Assembly (NCBI RefSeq): GCF_023634065.1
Contig: NZ_JALKCV010000003.1
Span: 349,144 to 413,143, forward strand
Direction of reading: 5' to 3'
Length of the DNA: 64,000 nucleotides
Origin: Microbulbifer litoralis
GTDB lineage: Bacteria > Pseudomonadota > Gammaproteobacteria > Pseudomonadales > Cellvibrionaceae
Shown: piece by piece, positions 58,991-64,000 of the stretch
Layout: each line of letters opens with the position of its first letter
Position numbering within the stretch: the first letter of the stretch is position 1
Program-made: the position numbers and the translations under genes
Notes under the pieces: model-generated
Seen by the model: only the letters and a program-made list of their open reading frames with translations
What the model was told of the DNA's origin: nothing
The model's database searches: none

Positions 58991-59037
58991 GCAGGGGCCT
59001 GCACGCAGGCCATCAGTCAGGCCTTCGCGGCCCCTGC
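58991..59037. repeat. hairpin between atpH and atpA
   Basis: GCAGGGGCC (58991-58999) pairs with GGCCCCTGC (59029-59037); the loop has a second small stem around CAGGCC. No T tract; it may adjust mRNA stability or processing inside the operon. Confidence 0.6.
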
Positions 59038-59089
59038 AGCAATCTCCGTATTGAAATTCCTAAGTGTTTAGGAACTTGAGGAACAGAGC

Positions 59090-60634
<1,545 letters not shown>

Positions 60635-60661
60635 GAGTCTTCCTGAAAACCTGGAATTTGC

Positions 60662-60693
60662 GTGGGAGCCTGCCCTGCAGGGCAGGCTCCCAC
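60662..60693. repeat. 32-bp perfect palindrome, REP-like
   Basis: GTGGGAGCCTGCCCTG joined to its exact complement, between atpA and atpG. It shares the GTGGGAGCCTGCCC core with the hairpin at 53233. Confidence 0.92.
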
Positions 60694-60725
60694 AGCGAAA
60701 TATCCAGCGAACAAGGTAAATCACT

Positions 60726-61586
60726 ATGGCAGGCGGAAAAGAAGTACGCACAAAAATTGCCAGCATCAAGAGCACGCAGAAGATCACCTCGGCCATGGAA
60801 ATGGTCGCGGCGAGCAAGATGCGCAAGGCTCAGGATCGCATGGCACTGGGGCGTCCCTACGCCCAGCGCATACGCGCGGTGATCGGCCATGTCGCCAACG
60901 CCTCGGCCGAATACCAGCATATCTACCTGCAGGAGCGCGAAGCCAAGCGCGTCGGCTACATCCTGGTATCCACCGACCGCGGCCTCTGTGGCGGCCTGAA
61001 CGTGAACATGTTCAAGGCGGCCATCCGCGATATGCACGCCTGGTCCGACAAAGGCGTCGATGTGGAAATCTGCGCGGTCGGCAACAAGGCGGCCAGCTTC
61101 TTCAAGGCCATCGGCGGCAAGGTTGTGGCCGCGCTGCGCGATGTCGGCGACCAGCCGCAGGCCAACCAGCTGGTGGGCTCGGTCAAGGTCATGATGGACC
61201 GCTACGCCGAGGGCGAAATCGATCGCCTGTTCCTGGTGTCGAATGAGTTCGTCAACACCATGTCGCAGAAGCCGCGCGTCGAGCAGCTGTTGCCGCTGCC
61301 GAAAGACGAGGACGACGCGCTCAAGCACGACTGGGACTACCTCTACGAGCCGGAGCCGGTGGAACTGCTGGACGGGCTGCTGGCGCGCTATATCGAATCC
61401 CAGGTGTACCAGGCGGTGGTCGAGAACAAGGCCTGCGAGCAGGCCGCGCGCATGATCGCGATGAAGAGCGCCACCGACAACGCCGGTGAGCTGATCGACG
61501 ACCTGCAGCTGCTTTACAACAAGGCGCGCCAGGCAGCCATCACCCAGGAGCTGTCTGAGATTGTCGGCGGCGCCGCCGCGGTATAA
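60726..61586 (+). CDS. atpG: ATP synthase F1 subunit gamma
   Basis: 286 residues, beginning [23 protein letters not shown] and ending in [18 protein letters not shown], the coiled-coil rotor shaft. The middle has [15 protein letters not shown], typical of gamma. Confidence 0.97.
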   Translation: MAGGKEVRTKIASIKSTQKITSAMEMVAASKMRKAQDRMALGRPYAQRIRAVIGHVANASAEYQHIYLQEREAKRVGYILVSTDRGLCGGLNVNMFKAAIRDMHAWSDKGVDVEICAVGNKAASFFKAIGGKVVAALRDVGDQPQANQLVGSVKVMMDRYAEGEIDRLFLVSNEFVNTMSQKPRVEQLLPLPKDEDDALKHDWDYLYEPEPVELLDGLLARYIESQVYQAVVENKACEQAARMIAMKSATDNAGELIDDLQLLYNKARQAAITQELSEIVGGAAAV

Positions 61587-63056
<1,470 letters not shown>

Positions 63057-63153
63057 CACCGGAAAAGAGAAGCGCTGAATTCCCGCCGCGCGCCCGAAAA
63101 ATGGCCCCGCGGCGGAAATTCTTCCGGCAAACTGCAGAGAATGAGGTAGCCTT

Positions 63154-63573
63154 ATGGCTATGACTGTACATTGCGACATCGTAAGCGCCGAGGAATCCCT
63201 CTTCTCCGGACTGGTGGAGATGGTGATCGTCACCGGCGTCGAGGGGGAGCTGGGCATCTCCTACGGCCACGCACAGCTGCTCACCGCGCTGAAGCCGGGC
63301 CCCGCGCGCATCATCAAGCAGGGCGGTGAAGAGGAAGTACTGTTCCTGAGCGGCGGCTACGCCGAGGTGCAGCCCAACAGCATCACCATCCTCGCCGATG
63401 TGGCCGAGCGCGAAATCGACGAAGAGTCCGCGCAGAAGGCCCGCGAGGAAGCGGCCCACGCACTGCACAGGGCGCCGTCTGAAATCGACTACGCCCGCGT
63501 CTCCGCGCAACTGGCCGAAGCCGAAGCGCGCCTGCGCACCCTGCAGGCGATCCGCAGGGCGGCCGGCAAATAA
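63154..63573 (+). CDS. atpC: ATP synthase F1 subunit epsilon
   Basis: 139 residues: beta sandwich ([31 protein letters not shown]) and C-terminal helices ([12 protein letters not shown]). Last gene of the operon, followed by hairpins and a terminator. Confidence 0.97.
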   Translation: MAMTVHCDIVSAEESLFSGLVEMVIVTGVEGELGISYGHAQLLTALKPGPARIIKQGGEEEVLFLSGGYAEVQPNSITILADVAEREIDEESAQKAREEAAHALHRAPSEIDYARVSAQLAEAEARLRTLQAIRRAAGK

Positions 63574-63583
63574 ACCCGGGAGC

Positions 63584-63639
63584 GCCGAGCTCCAGCTCGG
63601 CTTGTGGGCCGGGCCCACCCTGGGAGCCTGCTTGCAGGC
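63584..63639. repeat. three stacked hairpins after atpC
   Basis: GCCGAGCT-CC-AGCTCGGC (63584-63601), GTGGGCC-G-GGCCCAC (63604-63618) and the REP-like GCCTGC-TT-GCAGGC (63626-63639, in a GGGAGCCTGC context as at 53233). Confidence 0.8.
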
Positions 63640-63643
63640 GATC

Positions 63644-63671
63644 AAAAAAAGCAGCTTCGGCTGCTTTTTTT
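63644..63671. terminator. terminator of atp operon
   Basis: A7-GCAGC, TTCG loop, GCTGC-T7: perfect 12-bp stem with T tract, usable on both strands. Confidence 0.95.
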
Positions 63672-63694
63672 GTGCCCTGCCCATTCACGGGAAG

Positions 63695-64000
63695 CATGAG
63701 CATGATCCTGCGAACGATACCGGTTATGTTTTCAACCCGCTTACAGAGTTGGACAGGAGCGGTAATCAACTGCTTGTCGAAAACTTCAAGGACCGGGAAA
63801 ATGAAGAGCAGCCACTCACTGTGGAATTGCTTGCTATCGATCTGGAAACCGGCAACCGGGAATCTCTGCTGAGCTGGAAGCAGAGGAAGAACGAGCGAAT
63901 GGTTGTGGTGCCGGTCATTGATAACCACACCGAGGCAGTTTACCTGAACCAGCCAAACCTGGGCATGGCCATCTTCGATCCGGATTCCCATCAATATCTG
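63695..64000 (+). CDS. unknown protein, 5' end not found, runs off right edge
   Basis: An open frame continues to the window end with protein-like composition: DTGYVFNPLTELDRSGNQLL, then VELLAIDLETGNRESLLSW and PVIDNHTEAVYLNQPNLGMA. It resembles beta-propeller repeats of S9-type peptidases, but this is a guess. There is no ATG or GTG in this frame between the atp terminator and the coding-like part, so it is a truncated remnant, a fragment joined by rearrangement, or uses an unusual start. The ATG at 63696 belongs to another frame that ends soon. Confidence 0.45.

Noticed and set aside
63672..63872. 66-codon frame after the atp terminator
   Set aside because: Has an ATG-type start only in a frame with poor protein-like composition; the parallel start-less frame is more protein-like.

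Overview
The window is a GC-rich gammaproteobacterial chromosome segment spanning the replication-origin neighbourhood. Markers are dnaA-dnaN-recF-gyrB on one strand, rpmH-rnpA-yidD-yidC-mnmE on the other, then mnmG-rsmG-parA-parB and a complete atpIBEFHAGDC operon. Gene order (tsaC-dprA-LysM opposite def-fmt-rsmB-trkA), protein similarity to known families and GTGGGAGCCTGC-type hairpins suggest a marine Cellvibrionales bacterium such as Microbulbifer. That placement is inference from memory, not a database result. No tRNA, rRNA, CRISPR array or insertion sequence was recognised.

Layout. 1-8.2 kb (minus): purK (cut by the left edge), purE, aroE, an NTF2-like protein, hemF, tsaC, a transglutaminase/TPR lipoprotein, dprA and a LysM protein. 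8.4-19.3 kb (plus): def, fmt, rsmB, trkA, trkH, a four-gene ABC exporter (adaptor, ATPase, two FtsX-type permeases) and a GST. 19.3-20.8 kb (minus): a CDP-alcohol phosphatidyltransferase and an LpxL-type acyltransferase. 21.0-28.6 kb (plus): glyQ, glyS, an AT-rich DUF4160/DUF2442 pair, gmhB and a secreted subtilisin-like protease.

28.6-39.4 kb is the accessory part: a small periplasmic protein, a TetR regulator divergent from a GFA protein, a LACTB-like serine hydrolase, an alpha/beta hydrolase split by a frameshift, a BlaI repressor with an M56 peptidase-ankyrin membrane sensor, cytochrome P460, a GlxA-type regulator, a DUF2239 protein, a GNAT acetyltransferase and cysH. Several of these have clear palindromic operators. 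The BlaI promoter, with an operator on each side, controlling a sensor that carries ankyrin repeats where BlaR1 has a penicillin sensor, is the best candidate for an undescribed system.

39.5-63.6 kb is the origin region. Two intergenic stretches carry DnaA boxes: dnaA-rpmH and mnmE-mnmG. The second also has an AT-rich segment next to mnmG, as in the E. coli oriC layout, and is the preferred origin. Two perfect 16-bp parS palindromes lie inside recF, about 12 kb from parAB. The atp operon has a near-consensus promoter and ends in stacked hairpins and a perfect terminator. A start-less reading frame then runs off the right edge.

Two families of dispersed repeat stand out: REP-like hairpins, and a heptamer (GGGACTC) repeat found immediately downstream of stop codons in sense orientation at three loci.
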